NCBI GenBank assembly: GCA_036365455.1
Contig: JAWQUS010000003.1
Coordinates: 6,530,001 to 6,594,000, forward strand
DNA: 64,000 bases
Origin: Macrosoma leucophasiata
Taxonomy: Eukaryota; Arthropoda; Insecta; Lepidoptera; Hedylidae
Direction of reading: 5' to 3'
The notes beneath the pieces were generated by a model. It saw nothing but the letters and a program-made list of their open reading frames with translations. It was not told the DNA's origin and ran no database searches. The position numbers and the translations under genes are program-made. Below, one piece after another: positions 51,139 through 61,204 of this stretch (its first letter is position 1; each line of letters begins with the position of its first letter).

Positions 51139-54100
51139 TCGAGCATCACATAAAAACTAATGGTCCGATTACAATGAAACTTGGTATGATTATACTTTAA
51201 CCTTTGGCGCACACCACTGGGACTTATACATACTTTTTATCCCGGAAAAATGTCTGTTTGTCTGTGTGTTTGTGCACGCTAATTTCAGAAACGGCTTTTT
51301 TCGATTTGCGGTTTTTACTAATATATTGTGGTAAGTTTCACTTAACATTTAGTGTTTATTTCATGTGAATCGGTTCAGAAATAAAAAAGTTTTGTCAATT
51401 TAAAGAATCGTATCGAATATTTTTAAGCTATTCTGTATCTTAGTTCTATCTTTTAGGGAGTTTCGTAGCTAAAAGGTAAAAACGGACCCTACGGATAACT
51501 AATCCTCCGCTGTTTGTCTGTCTGTCACCAGGCTGTATCTCATAAATAGTGATAGCTAGAAAGCTAACATTTTCACAAATTATGTATTTCTGTTACCGCT
51601 ATATATAAAGACAAAATTAATCTCTAAAAATAAGAAAATATAAATGTTAAGAAGTCCAAGGGGGCATCCAATAAAGGTGTTCTTTTTTTCGACAATAACA
51701 GTAGCAAGTAGACGCTTAAAATATTCACAGAATTTTTAGGTCTTATGTTGTATTGTAGCCATAATAAATCTATACATACATACAAATAAATAAAATTGGA
51801 GTGTCTGTTTGTTATACTAAAATAACCGCTTTTTACTAAACGCATATGTATGTATACACGGTACATCTACCAAAACAACATTTTTTACAATTTTTGTCTG
51901 TATGTCTGTCTGTCTGTCTGTTTGGCGGGGCTAATCTTGGGAACGGCTAGACCGGGTTTGACGGGACTTTCACTGGCAGATAGCTGATGTGATAAGGAGT
52001 AACTTAGGCTACTTTTATCTCCATACAACCATACATACATACATACCTACATACAAAAAAAATAGAATTTGAGTGTCTCCGATTTTGACGGGACTTTCAC
52101 CGGCAGATAGCTGCTGTAATAAGGAGTAACTTACGCTACTTTTATTCTAGCTGCGCCCACGACTGCGTCCGGGTAGATACTGAACAATCATACTTTTTCT
52201 CACGTAGACGAAGTCGCGGGCACAGCTAGTCCTTAAATATACTTACCTCTAGCGATTTACGAAAATGTGTTTATTAAGTAAATTGCGACTTGTTACTTTA
52301 CAGGTATGTCAACCGCACAATGGCGGTTATACCCATATATTTTTCTCAAATTTAAGACATAGGTACTGTTTGTTTTCTCAATTCCTTTACACAATATTCT
52401 ATACGTTGCGACCATTAAACGCCGACCATGGAATAATACCACGCAATGGGCGTCGAAGTGGCGTAAATTGCTTAATTAATTGCCGGAATCGCGTCACCAC
52501 AGGTTTCTTTGACGTCCAATTCAATTGACAACGTGGGACAAGTCTGCAACGGCTATCCAACCAAAAGTCCCCGTACCACGGTATACCTACAACGACACCC
52601 ATTTTTGATTATTTTAAACTAAGTGTAACAGACTCGTAACTGTAAACTGCAAATGTCTGAATTTTGTCCATTTTTTAGATCTAGTCATTGGAATGAAAAA
52701 CTGACTTGAATGAATGACGTGCATGTTGAATATCGTCTGAAAATATCTGAAAACAGCGGTACAAAGACTTAGACTAAGAAGTCTCAATTTTTAGACTAAT
52801 ATTAATATAGGTATACCTATGATACACCTATTGTAAGAATTGAGTTTTGTCCCTCCTCATTATGGGCTAAATTTACTCTTAATATATGACGAGTAAATTT
52901 AAACTCCCTGTTATCCACATCTTTTTTGGAAATAAAAATTAAGCATTTAATTATAGTTGTTGCGATTGTTTTTCCGCAATAGTTTAATAGGTGCATTTTA
53001 TTATCAAGTTTTGCGAGAGATAAGCGACCCGACGCGATTGTTAAAAGACTGAAAACTATGGGTCTTAAACCTATCTACACTCCTATTAACCATGGTAAAA
53101 GTTACAACTGAAATTACTTCTTATTATTATGCCGATATTGAAATTTAAAATGTTATTGAAGTTCAATGTACAAGGTTATCGAGCTAGATGTGAATAAAAC
53201 TGAATAATTAAATTTCAGTAAACCAACGTTTAAAAGGAATTTCAACTCTTCGCGCACATCGCATAATCTGGACAGCCTAGCTCGAATAAATAATTCAAGT
53301 CAGTAATTTCTAGATAACAATGTAACGTAAATAAATAAATAATGGATCGCGTTGGTGAATGGTCTTGTTTCACAGACGGCGACAAACCTTGGCCTTAACA
53401 TTATGGTAATTTTTGTCCACAGCCGACGGCGTAGGACGGGACCACAGTACAAATATGAACAGTGTGGAAACTACGTACAAAACGTTGAAACGTCACACTC
53501 ACACAAACATGCGCATCAACGAGGCCTCTAAGCGGTTCTCGCGGTGCTGCAGTACTGAGTCACTCGCTACATCGAGCGTCGATGCGCATATTTGTGTTAG
53601 TGTGCCGTTTCGAACGTTTTGTACGTAGTTTCAATACTGTTTATATGTGTACTGTGACGGGACGCTTGTTTCACTGGTCAGAGTAAAAACGTCAATAAGA
53701 CATTGTAAATTGTTGTAAAGTTTGTTGCTGTAATATTTTCATTTATACGAGTTTTTTTAATTGCGTGGTTTTCTAGTGCTTTGGTAGGTCCTCGCTAAGG
53801 GATAGACTCGCACGTTAGGTCTGATGTTAGGCCGAAGGGATTATGCCTCTAGGCCGTATCACCTGACCGGAACACGATCGTTGTCGGAGTGCTGAACACT
53901 ATCGTTTAGCGGCAATTAGGTAGATTAGCTGTTAATGCGGTGGTGCCTAAGCTCCTCCATATCCAGCAATAGTAGTTATATATACCATACCTACCACCCA
54001 CTATCAACTTCTGAATTAATGTAGGTATGTCCAGAAATGTCACGAACCATTTTTTACGACTACGAGTTATTTAAATATCAATTAATTTAAATTATTATGA

Positions 54101-57100
54101 ACCATAAAAGTAAAATTTAATTAAATCATTCATTCTTGGGCGGAAGTTTAAAATTTCCATTTTAAATCTCAAACAAATTTGCATGTTTCGCATATTGAAC
54201 ATAAATATAATAAATACCTACCAAATAGGTATAGATTATTATTCTAGTTTTAAATGTAAATACTAGGCCCCTTATTCATAAACGTACTTTAGCTAAAGTG
54301 TTGCTGATCTCTCCTTTGTCTTTTTCTATCCTGCACATTTGACAATGCAACTTATGCAACATACAAAGACAAAGCATTCTATAGCTAAAACGTATCTAAT
54401 ATACATTTATGAATAAGAGGGTAAGTCTTCAGGCTAGAATTATCACGGCTATAGCATGCAATAGCCGTAAATCACTTTTTTTTGTCACTTTAAACAAATA
54501 CAACGTAAGTTCACGTCTTTATTTCCGGAAGGGGTAGACCAGCGACAACAGAAATCGATGGGTAGACAGAGTTAAGTGCCTGCATGCAAACACCCGCGAT
54601 TCGCTAGTTACATTTTGACCCATGTAATAGGTAGAGAGCTACTTGACAAATCCGGACACATTATTTGAAGTTTTGAAGGTGATCCTGGGAAATTACAACA
54701 GAACTTACCCCGCGACCTGGGGATCGAATACAGGAGCCAGGATCAGCATAGCGGTAGGTACCCAGTGGCCTGCAACTAGACCACTGCTATAAAGAGAGGT
54801 AGGTGTCGTACCATTAGGATTAGGTTTCCATTGAGGTAGCAAAGAAGCAAAGAAGAGAAGAGTGGTGACCAATGAACCACCAAAGTGAAAAAACGAAGAA
54901 AAAAGTAAAGAAATAAACAACCAGAAGAAAAGGTAACTAATCGTACTACATAATTGAAATCCATGTTGAATTTCTGTTCCGCTTCAATGGAAGACTCTTA
55001 AATGATAAGAGGTAGCTCCGTATATTCCATAGAGCAACGCGGGCCACCGGCCGCCGCGGTGGACCGGAGGGGAGTAATAGCCATAGCGTTTATTACCGAT
55101 GTAAAACAGCCTGTAATTTTTTGCAGGGATAAATGCGTGTGACACCCACCCACACACACTACAAAAATCGTCTATTATTACGAAACTCACTCCTTGACTT
55201 TAACAAAATACATAAACAATTTCACGCACACATTTTTTTAAACTTCGAGGCGACAGGCATAGGCCCACTTGGACTTGTACTTTGTGGCCCGTGTTGTTCT
55301 ATGTCATATTCCCATTTCTTGTTTTCCTCTAACTGGTCCAGTTAACCGCATGTCATAGTGCGAAAAACTGAAACTGCCGAAAGTTAGCCACACAACAGTT
55401 TGTACACTAACCTGTTAATTAGCATTCGTCCAAAGTGACCCAGTTTTGAGCAGCCACCTTGGACATTTGCCATACGATTTATTTTTTGTCCGTCCTGTCT
55501 ATCAGCGATGTTTTTTTCTAAAACTCGTAGTTAGCAACTGAGGCCAGGCATCTGTTTCTGATGGGTTTATATTTCTGTAGTAGTTTTTGAGCGGAAGTTA
55601 ATTCATGTAACTAATCGAATTTAAATAACGAGTTAACTCGACCACGATTGCGGATTTTTTAAAGTGAATAATATATGTTGTATTATTTATTGGGCATGTC
55701 CAAGAGACATATATTAAGTATATACGATGAGAGTGCAGTTATTATATCTAGGTAAAAAGAAGTGATATGAGATATGTGGCTTTTTGAGATTCCGAGGATT
55801 CTGCTTCTCTATCCCAGAGGCTCTCGGCGCTCGGACATTTTCCGGAAGTTTCCCAGTAACTCGAATTTTTGTAATGTGCCCGGATATGTCAACAGGCTCG
55901 CCACCAGTTACACGGGCCAAAAAGTAACTGGAGAGTCGTGGGTGTTTGCATGTATGCTTTAATGCATGCATTTACCTCTGCCTACCCCTTCGGGGATTAC
56001 AGGCGTGAAGTTACGTTATGTATCTATACAAATACTTTTGAATAATAAGGCAACAAAAACGCCATTAGCGCGTAGCGTAACCTTGTCACCACAGCGGCGA
56101 CTCTCACCACATGTCATGTTTCCGAATACGGGCTATGTCCGTCTATAATAGTTCTTAGAACGTGCAGGCCGTGCAGCTGTAAACTTGATGTTTTATAGCG
56201 GTTCCCACTGCGTTTACACTTCCATTATTTGAAACCATATCAATATCGACTAGTATTTTCATTATTTATTTATTTATTTATTTAAACTTTCTGCACAAAC
56301 AAAGTACATGAGGCGGACTTAATGCTAGAAAGGATTCTCTACCAGTCAACCTAAGGGTTGTGTGGAAAACAAAGAATGGTAGTGCATTTGGAAAATCGTC
56401 AAGAATAGATAAAAAGCCATAATAGTCATTTTGAAAGTAATTTACAGAGCAATGGGAGTAATATTATGGAGTTACAGGATAACACATACTTAATAATGAT
56501 ATAATTAAATATATACCTACATCAAAAAAAAATATTACTTATATATACAATACAAATAATATTATACACATATCTATATATATATATATATACACATATA
56601 TATGTCTGATTATGAAACCAACGTAAGAATGAAATATCAAATTCAAACCTTTAAAGAAAAAAACTCAAAGCATTTTGAGATAATATTCACGGAGCTTTAT
56701 TTTAAATGAGAATCTACTGGATGATTTTTTTATGTCCACGGGTAGCGAATTCCAGAGCTTTATTGCCGAAACTGTGAAAGAGTTGGCCATGAAACCAGTT
56801 CTGTGAGAAGGAATTTGAAGAGATAGTAATTCCGACGAACGGAGATTAAGACTATGAGAAGCGCCCAGAAAATTAAAATTGAGTTTAAGATAATCAGGAG
56901 AACTAGGATCGTTTAATATGGAGAATTATAAGCAGAGTATCCTGACGGACCGTCGCTGCCGAATAGGAAGCCACTTAAGCTTAGAACGAAAAGATGATAT
57001 GTGGTCGTATTTACGAAGTCCGTAAATAAAGCGAATGCAGTTATTTAAAATTCGATCCAATTTATTAAGAAGATCCTGGGAAAGATCCGGAAAGCAAACA

Positions 57101-60100
57101 TCAGCATAATCGATGATGGGCAATACAAGAGACTGAATCAGTAGTATTTTAGTGCTAGTTGGTAAAAAGTTTTTAAATCTATAGAGAGACCGCAGCGAAG
57201 CTGTGACGTTTTGACTAATTGCTGTTATATGTTTATTCCAGCTGAAGCTGGAGTCTATGTACAGTCCTAAGTTTTTAACAAAAGGTGAGAAAGGAATCAC
57301 AATGTTATTGAAAAGAAGAGGTGGAAGTTGATTCTCATCAAATCTATTAATAAATGAAGAACTACCTAATATGATGGCCTGGCACTTACTAACATTTACT
57401 GAGATACCGAAATTTTTAGACCATTGAGAAATTAAATCAAGATTATTATTTAAATTGGATATGGCAATATTCAAATTGTCCGGATCAACCTGTGTATACA
57501 ATTGCAAATCATCAGCATACAAATGGTAGGAGCAGTTCAGAAAATTAGATAGAGAATTAATTAATAATGAAAATAAGAGAGGTGAGAGAATGCCGCCCTG
57601 CGGAACACCAGAGGTTAAGTCGCACCAGTCAGATAAGTCCCGATCAATGCGAACCGCCTGCTGGCGACCGTGAAGATAAGCCGAAAACCAATCCTGAACA
57701 AGCGATGAGGCGCCAACATGCATGAGGATAGTAATAAGAATGTCGTAGTCTACAGCATTGAATGCATTGGAGAAGTCAATTAAAACCAATATTGTCAATT
57801 TTGAATTTTCCATTGCTGCCCTAACATCTTCCGTAATTTTAAGCAAGGCAGTCGACGTACTATGGCTCGGCCGAAAACCAGATTGGTACGGGGAAAGAAG
57901 GTTATTTGCAAATACATGATTAGAGAGTTGCTTGTGTACTACAGCCTCAAGTACCTTAGATAAAAAAGGTAAAATGGAAATCGGCCGGAAATGATTTTCC
58001 AAACAGGGATTATTGACTTTTGGAAGTGGAATCACATGCGCTTTGCGCCATTCAAGGGGGAAAGTCCCTGTTTGTAACGAAAAATTGATAATGTGTGTAA
58101 CGAAAGGGAGAATAAAATTTAAAATAAGAGTTATCATAACTCTGCTAATTTCATCACAGCCGACTGCTTTAGACTTAATGGAATACAAAATCTTGTACAC
58201 CTCATCACAAGTAACAGGAGAAAAAGAGAAAGAGTGAAAAACTGGCATGGAAGTGAGGTTCTGAATTGTTTCAAGCTTAGTCTGTTGATCAAGGACATGA
58301 TTTTTCACAAAATGAAGGTTGAGCTGATTAATGGAGATATTGGGACCAAGTAAATTTTGCTGAGACTTAGATAAGCCAAGAGATTTCAGAAACTTCCATA
58401 TATCTGCCGGAGAACAGTTGGAGATGTTATCAAAGACATAGCGGCGTTTGGCTGCTCTCACCATTTGATTGCAACATTACTTAAATATCGCTTTTTATTC
58501 AAATAGTCTTGAAACTAAAATAGTTCATGAAAGTATTTAAAATAGTTACGGGTCACCCACTCACAGATTTTTCCACTTAACTACAATGCTGCGTTTATTC
58601 GATAAGATTTAAAACACACTGTGCTGCAAAAATCAATAAATCAATGTACCTGTAGCGCTTTTTCAGGTGATACTGAAATGAGACGTGAGCGGTCAAAAGA
58701 AATGAAATCAGATCACGTGACATAGGTACGTATGTAATATGTGAACAAGCAAAATATGTATAATATATTCTGACGACATGCTTGCCCGATAGTTTTTAGA
58801 ATAATTTAATTCTTATAATTTAGATTTATTTGCATGTAAATAGGTAAGTAAATAAGTTCAACTTCTTTAAAATGAACACGGACTCAACAATATGGATGGA
58901 CCTATCTTCTTATGTGGGAATGGATATAAGATATGAAGTCAGTTTTTTTGATAAGTATCTCCAAGCTAATACTAGCTATACGTTCAAGTATAAAAACAAC
59001 AGTTTGTTTATTACAAAACAATTTGCAATTATAATGAAGAAGTAAATACATACGTAATTCAGTCGAAAGTGCACAACTCTCGACTAATTTAAACGAGGTT
59101 ACACTAAAAGTCGTATCGCAAAAAAAAGCGTTACAATTACCGGACTGCCAAGAATATTAACGTGACAATTCGAATTAGAAACAGTTGTCTTCAAATTGAA
59201 TGTCGGAGGCGAGTGCGTGTTGAATATGCAAACGGTGATTCAAATTAACTACTTATCATTTTAAAATGGAGGCACGGTTCTGACGCAATCAGATATATCC
59301 GCGACGTGCGAGGGTGTGGTCTCTCTATTTATAAAGGCATAGCGCGTCTTTAGATCGTTTACAACAGACATTTTTATAACTATTTATTTTGGCCGGTTTA
59401 GACATGTTGAAGATGTTGTGAATACAGATGATAAAGATTAGAATGAGGTTCTGTAAGATTTTTGAGATTTTATATTTCAAATGTTACAGATATTCTCTTT
59501 ACTGTATGTGGAAGATCTCAAGTGCAGAAATTGTACTCAGTCCAGTTTAAATGACACTTAGTTATCTAAATCATTCGTTATAACAAGCAGAGATGAATTT
59601 AATGTTTGTTTAGAACGTGAAATATCAGTAGGCCTCTTTTTCCATCACTTTAGGATGCGTAGCTGTATTTGTTGCTTCCCTGGACCAGGGATTCCCAATC
59701 TTTCTTTTGTTGAGCCTGGGAGGGGAGGGAGGCTCTCTTAAACATTTGGTCGTCGGAATAAGTGAAAGGTTTATTGTATTTTTTTTCTATCTGAAATGGA
59801 AACTTTTGCTGTCCCCTTGTCATCTCTCTACGCCTCCCTTGGGCGGAACTGCTGCCTTAGAACGTCTAGACCCGTACTCAATTCATTGTAATAAGTATAA
59901 TATAAATGTATAATTTTTAAGTCGTATTATTGGGCAGTAATGTTAGTTTTATACATAGGCTGTTTAAAATTAGATATACCAATAGAGAGCATCTGTAACC
60001 TATTTTATTTTTCCATATTAAATTATAATCTTCCTTATCCGTATAGGTTTATAATATTCAACTCATTTCAACGATTGGAGATTAAGTGTAAATATAACTT

Positions 60101-61163
60101 CATAATAATATTTTTCACTACTCCATTAATAATATTGCAACAGAACCAAGTTATCTCATAAAATTCACCTCTGACGACCTGTAGATAATAATATGCTCGC
60201 TGTAATGTATATAACTTATCACAATCTGTATTATACGTTGGTACTTATAAAGCACTATGGTACTTGGTAAAGTTAAATGGTAATATCTAACGCAACGATG
60301 GAAAAACACATTTTTTTTTCTTCTCTTCCTCGATTTACATAATTATGTACATCAATTTCAAAATAAATTCGCAAAATATATTCGCCCTTATCAATATGGG
60401 TATAACTTTATTCAAATATAAATATTTTCAAATATTTTTATCTGTTTTTGCATGCGCCACATTTGCACGCTCACACACTGGTGGTAGAGCTCTAGTGACG
60501 GAGCCCGCGGGCGTAGGTACACTAGGCACCAGCGAAATTACCTCTATCTGCCGCCAAATGGTAGTGTCCAGCACTAACGTGTTCCGGTTGGATGGTAATG
60601 TATGGCTTCGTATATCACAGACACACCTTAGGTCTCAGGGGTGGCAACGCATCTGCATTTTGACCTCTGGTTTTTTTTTAATATAGATGTCAATAAGCTG
60701 CATGCTTGTTTGTCACCTTTATTGCATTAAAAAAAGTAGAACGTGACGTACAGTAAATTGGCTAGTTTCGACTTCGTAAAGTGCTGTACACTGCCTACGT
60801 AATCACTGATAGTCCGGTTTTGGTCAAATCTTGATCAAAATGGTCTACAAACGACACATAGGTAAGTGCGAAAGAGATAACTCTACAGACTCGAAATAAG
60901 CCGAAATCTCCTTTCTAAGGTCGACGTGCAATATTTTTTTTTTTGATGCTTTAAGTAGTACGTCACTCTTTTTGGTCATTCAAATAGGTATTTGAATCTA
61001 CTTTGCGGTAATACTTTATACTTAGCAGTTTACTTACATGAAATTCTTCTTTAATGGCAGACAGTAAGGTTCCTCCAGTGAAGATGATGCCATCTACGAT
61101 GACATTGCACATGAACGAGGCCGCTACTATCACCCAACCCCATCCTCCATCCGGTGGTACCAC
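34059..61163 (-). CDS. SLC16-type monocarboxylate transporter (MFS), seven exons visible
   Basis: Minus-strand exons 61163-61038, 44413-44325, 40595-40480, 38652-38467, 37108-36086, 35731-35606 and 34210-34059 join in consistent phase to 1818 nt (605 residues plus TGA). The first reads VVPPDGGWGWVIVAASF, the DGGWGW signature at the start of TM1 in the SLC16 family. The fourth has YFERWRALATGLALCGSGVG, matching the second family signature. These proteins are 12-TM major facilitator carriers that co-transport lactate, pyruvate or related monocarboxylates with protons, or other small substrates; the substrate cannot be told from sequence. Exons 1-4 cover the N-terminal helices. The fifth carries a long hydrophilic loop of about 200 residues between TM6 and TM7, then more helices. 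The tail ends EKSRNKLAASPKV. The start codon lies upstream of 61163. Confidence 0.92.
34353..34696. mobile_element. Inverted-repeat element (MITE-like), 344 bp
   Basis: Left TAGTGGCGGACTAAGG pairs with the complement of right CCTTAGTCCACCACTG. The interior has GGCCTCC motifs near both ends. The right end recurs at 12230-12300. No clear target duplication is seen. It lies in the last intron of the transporter. Confidence 0.65.
35369..35475 (-). repeat. Family-A retroposon, 5' part
   Basis: TACCGGAACACGATAGTACT to GAGCTCTACCACCAGTT; only the 5' third is present. Confidence 0.75.
35606..35731 (-). CDS. Transporter exon 6 in view (TM10-TM11)
   Basis: 126 nt between CATTCCAG and GTAAGT. It encodes CFASQRSILVVEYIGLEQLT, then FLLFQGFGALLGVPIAG, the TM11 region of the carrier. 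Confidence 0.9.
36086..37108 (-). CDS. Transporter exon 5 in view (TM6, cytosolic loop, TM7-TM10)
   Basis: 1023 nt, the largest exon. It opens with GLALLCVVFGAMF (end of TM6) and continues as a Ser/Glu/Asp/Arg-rich loop of about 200 residues. From LDFNLFRSPTFNLLAISGFV on it becomes membrane helices again. The loop position and size match SLC16 members with a long TM6-TM7 loop. The acceptor is ATATTCCAG and the donor CTTG|GTAAGT. Confidence 0.9.
37898..38110 (-). repeat. RTE-type LINE 3' tail remnant
   Basis: Minus-strand tail with the CATCATCATCATCAGC-like end and CCACTACTGGACAAAAGCC, similar to the RTE ends at 19036 and 41796. It lies in a transporter intron. Confidence 0.55.
38171..38453 (+). 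repeat. Family-A retroposon, full length with A tail
   Basis: 283 bp, the best reference copy: CTGGTGGTAGAGCTCCAGTG at the start, CCACTTCCATTAC plus an A run at the end. No ORF and no good A box/B box pair. It ends 13 bp from the donor of the transporter exon at 38467. Confidence 0.9.
38467..38652 (-). CDS. Transporter exon 4 in view (TM4-TM5)
   Basis: 186 nt between GTCAACAG and GTGAGA. It encodes VGFCMIYLPSVITVGFYFER and onwards, including the second family signature and the following helix, ending WRMTIVVHAG. Confidence 0.9.
38690..38750 (-). repeat. Family-B fragment, inverted
   Basis: GTTGGCGGGAACCTTGAAAG and GGTGCTCTTATTTTATTTC match the end of the family-B repeat in reverse. Confidence 0.55.
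38768..38953 (+). mobile_element. Lep1-like Helitron, non-autonomous, 186 bp
   Basis: It begins TCCCTAC, has TACTAATATTATAAATGCGG, TGTCTG repeats and GAACCGATTTTAATGAAATT, and ends with the hairpin CGCGGGCGAAGCCGCG and CAACAGCTAG. Inserted between A and T. Confidence 0.85.
39020..40316 (+). mobile_element. Mariner transposon, N-terminally damaged
   Basis: The transposase frame at 39320-40252 has the catalytic triad in TGDEKWITYD, VVFHHDNARPHTS and YSPDLAPSDFHLF, the DD34D arrangement of mariner. The likely ATG at 39238 (SESNEEIRYILKFY) is in another frame: a small deletion and frameshift near 39290 have removed the end of the first helix-turn-helix. The right end is GAAACTTTTTCCCCAACCTTA. 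The left end near 39020-39048 is much decayed. It is in a transporter intron, opposite in strand. Confidence 0.9.
40480..40595 (-). CDS. Transporter exon 3 in view (TM3-TM4)
   Basis: 116 nt between TTTCTTTCAG and GTGAGT. It encodes YGFRVVTMIGSVIASIAFAL and onwards to YLVYGVVGG, hydrophobic segments at the TM3-TM4 position. Confidence 0.9.
40603..40999. other. Transporter intron, nothing recognised
   Basis: It has a short inverted pair: GGCCAAATACTCAAACGTCA at 40752 and TGACGTTTGAGTATTCGGCC at 40864, perhaps a small fold-back element. Confidence 0.45.
41261..41677. mobile_element. Inverted-repeat element, 417 bp (MITE-like)
   Basis: Left AAATTACGGGTGATTTGAGG and GGGAAGTGGGA mirror right TCCCACTTTGTGACCTAAAA and ATCGTAATTT. 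The inverted repeats are imperfect, about 35 bp. No transposase. Confidence 0.65.
41796..43000 (-). mobile_element. RTE-type LINE fragment with frameshifts
   Basis: Successive minus-strand pieces read FCKGFSTIDHIHPLWQVKQK, LQRGVRQRDVISPKLFTAAL, RLRFVDDIVVM (the FADD box, with V for A) and CVLPVMTQGTERWSLTMGLT. Several frame changes and stops make it a pseudogene. Confidence 0.85.
43521..43805 (+). mobile_element. tRNA-derived SINE (type 2), near full length
   Basis: Head GGTAGCCTGGTGGTAGCAGG, then TGTTCGATTCCCGGGTAG, body TACCTCGAAGTTTGGTAATG, tail GGGTGTTTGCATGTATGC and CTCTGCCTACTCCTTCGAGG, ending in a T run. Confidence 0.85.
44325..44413 (-). CDS. Transporter exon 2 in view (TM2)
   Basis: 89 nt between TTTACAG and GTAAGA. 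It encodes VSEGAVAPVNSLLSGFYLIV and the rest of TM2, and continues in phase 2 into the next exon through the split codon AA|G. It lies 16.6 kb from the preceding exon. Confidence 0.88.
44414..46130. other. Start of the 16.6-kb transporter intron
   Basis: Mostly unassigned. Notable is the hairpin CACGGGGAATA/TATTCCCCGTG at 45326-45350. A short type 2 SINE tail remnant lies at about 45060-45105. Confidence 0.4.
46135..46690 (-). repeat. Decayed family-A fragments
   Basis: GCCTGCAGTTCACAAGGATG near 46142 and GCTGCAGCCTATAGACATCT near 46530, then CCGGAACACGATAGCGCCGA near 46610. Two old, broken copies. Confidence 0.55.
46691..47644. other. Transporter intron, nothing recognised
   Basis: No supported feature. 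Confidence 0.4.
47645..47942 (-). repeat. Family-B repeat, copy 3 (inverted)
   Basis: Reads on + from AAAGTTGGTGGCATTTTGTT to CTGGCAATATGCGAAACAGC; the reverse complement of copies 1 and 2, uninterrupted. Confidence 0.7.
48349..48422 (+). repeat. tRNA-like core 1 (pseudo-tRNA)
   Basis: Acceptor stem ACTTCAG/CTGAAGT pairs perfectly. The D stem is GCTC/GAGC, the T stem GCGAG/CTCGC with loop TTCGAGT, and the variable loop AGGCC. The anticodon stem GCTGG/CCAGT closes a loop of nine bases, ACTAGATTC, two more than normal, so a working tRNA is unlikely. A box TAGCTCAATTGG and B-box-like AGTTCGAGTCT are kept. Confidence 0.75.
48655..48728 (+). repeat. tRNA-like core 2 (pseudo-tRNA)
   Basis: Identical to core 1 except G to A at the base of the acceptor stem (ACTTCAA), which breaks one pair. 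Same nine-base anticodon loop. Confidence 0.75.
48931..48950. repeat. Perfect hairpin
   Basis: GGGGGCAC/GTGCCCCC with a four-base loop. The following GCCAAGACGAGCC and GCGAAGCGC resemble a common lepidopteran repeat as I remember it. Confidence 0.6.
49055..49215 (+). repeat. Decayed family-A fragment
   Basis: ACTTGCCGCTAAATTATAGTG and ACCATCAATGTGAACTGTAT, ending GTTTGCCACTTCATGACAT. It is old and has deletions. Confidence 0.55.
49745..49843. mobile_element. Short inverted-repeat element
   Basis: ACCGACTTCAAA at the left and TTTGAAGTCGGT at the right enclose an AT-rich 75-bp interior. Reads as a small MITE. Confidence 0.65.
50325..50546. mobile_element. Fold-back element (39-bp inverted arms)
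   Basis: Left AAATTTGCGGATGTTCTCGC with GTATACAACACTCCCAAAC mirrors right GTTTGGGAGTGTTGTATACG with CGAGAAAATCCACAAATT; about two mismatches. The interior has CCCGACGTTTCGGTCGC and GTGGTCACGGGCAGAC. Confidence 0.75.
50573..50872 (-). repeat. Family-A retroposon, diverged full length
   Basis: TATGTAGGTAATGAAGGTGG to AAAATCTACCATCAGTT, with a short internal insertion near 50755. Confidence 0.75.
51050..51600. repeat. Helitron-like and other repeat remnants
   Basis: TGTCTG runs, GGTCCGATTACAATGAAACT and CTTTTTATCCCGGAAAAATG fit old Lep1-like sequence. From 51450 a piece resembling a GGTTCCGTAGC repeat follows. No borders can be set. Confidence 0.4.
51771..52229 (+). mobile_element. Non-autonomous Helitron with internal duplication
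   Basis: It begins TCTATACATACATACAAATA and ends GGGCACAGCTAG before T, same family as 5681-6015. The segment with GACGGGACTTTCACTGGCAG is present twice, making it 124 bp longer. Confidence 0.85.
52230..53428. other. Transporter intron, nothing recognised
   Basis: No supported gene. An 87-codon frame at 52265-52528 has no recognisable content. Confidence 0.4.
53429..53665. mobile_element. Fold-back element with long inverted arms
   Basis: Left GAAACTACGTACAAAACGTT and ACATGCGCATC mirror right AACGTTTTGTACGTAGTTTC and GATGCGCATATTTG. The arms are about 85 bp, imperfect, around a GC-rich centre of about 70 bp. Confidence 0.75.
53822..53975 (-). repeat. Family-A retroposon fragment
   Basis: TTATGCCTCTAGGCCGTATC to GCGGTGGTGCCTAAGCTCC, with a short insertion. 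Confidence 0.7.
54268..54421 (+). mobile_element. MITE with CCCCTTATTC ends
   Basis: CCCCTTATTCATAAACGTAC to ATTTATGAATAAGAGGG; same family as 63035-63180. Confidence 0.8.
54575..54792 (-). mobile_element. tRNA-derived SINE (type 2), diverged
   Basis: The minus-strand head TAGTTGCAGGCCACTGGGTA is decayed. The body carries GTGTTTGCATGCAGG at its end. Confidence 0.6.
55835..56018 (+). repeat. tRNA-derived SINE (type 2), headless
   Basis: TTTTCCGGAAGTTTCCCAGT to CTACCCCTTCGGGGATTACA; the tRNA-like head is missing, the body and tail are clear. Confidence 0.7.
56265..58464 (-). mobile_element. CR1-type LINE, 5'-truncated, nearly intact frame
   Basis: The minus-strand frame from 58464 reads VRAAKRRYVFDNISNCSPAD, HFRPISILPFLSKVLEAVVH, IDFSNAFNAVDYDIL, SGVPQGGILSPLLFSLLINS and YHLYADDLQLYTQ: the reverse transcriptase boxes including YADD. 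A single TAA at 56926-56928 interrupts it. Reading on in the same frame gives a CR1-type C-terminus (IKLWNSLPVDIKKS) to a TGA near 56668. The 3' UTR ends in (AAATA)n at about 56265-56285. The endonuclease is lost. Confidence 0.9.
58465..59689. other. Transporter intron, nothing recognised
   Basis: A TATTTATAAAGG at about 59327 is TATA-like on the + strand, but no gene follows. Confidence 0.4.
59690..59870 (+). mobile_element. hAT-like end fragment
   Basis: CAGGGATTCCCAATCTTTC at the left. At 59820-59840 CATCTCTCTACGCCTCCC is the reverse of a stretch at 41051-41068 inside the composite hAT-like element, so a related deletion derivative is likely. Confidence 0.5.
60478..60735 (+). repeat. Family-A retroposon with A tail
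   Basis: CTGGTGGTAGAGCTCTAGTG to TGCATGCTTGTTTGTC and an A run; diverged. Confidence 0.8.
61038..61163 (-). CDS. Transporter exon with DGGWGW motif (TM1)
   Basis: 42 codons. The acceptor is CTCCACAG|GTGGTA and the donor CAT|GTAAGT. It encodes the N-terminal SLC16 signature and TM1, ending AIKEEFH. Confidence 0.9.
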
Positions 61164-61204
61164 CTGTGGAGCAATGTATATTGTTATAATATTTATATTA
61201 TTTA

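Noticed and set aside
59320..59400. TATA-like promoter (TATTTATAAAGG) on the + strand
   Set aside because: No ORF, exon or polyadenylation signal follows at a sensible distance; a chance match in AT-rich DNA is likely.
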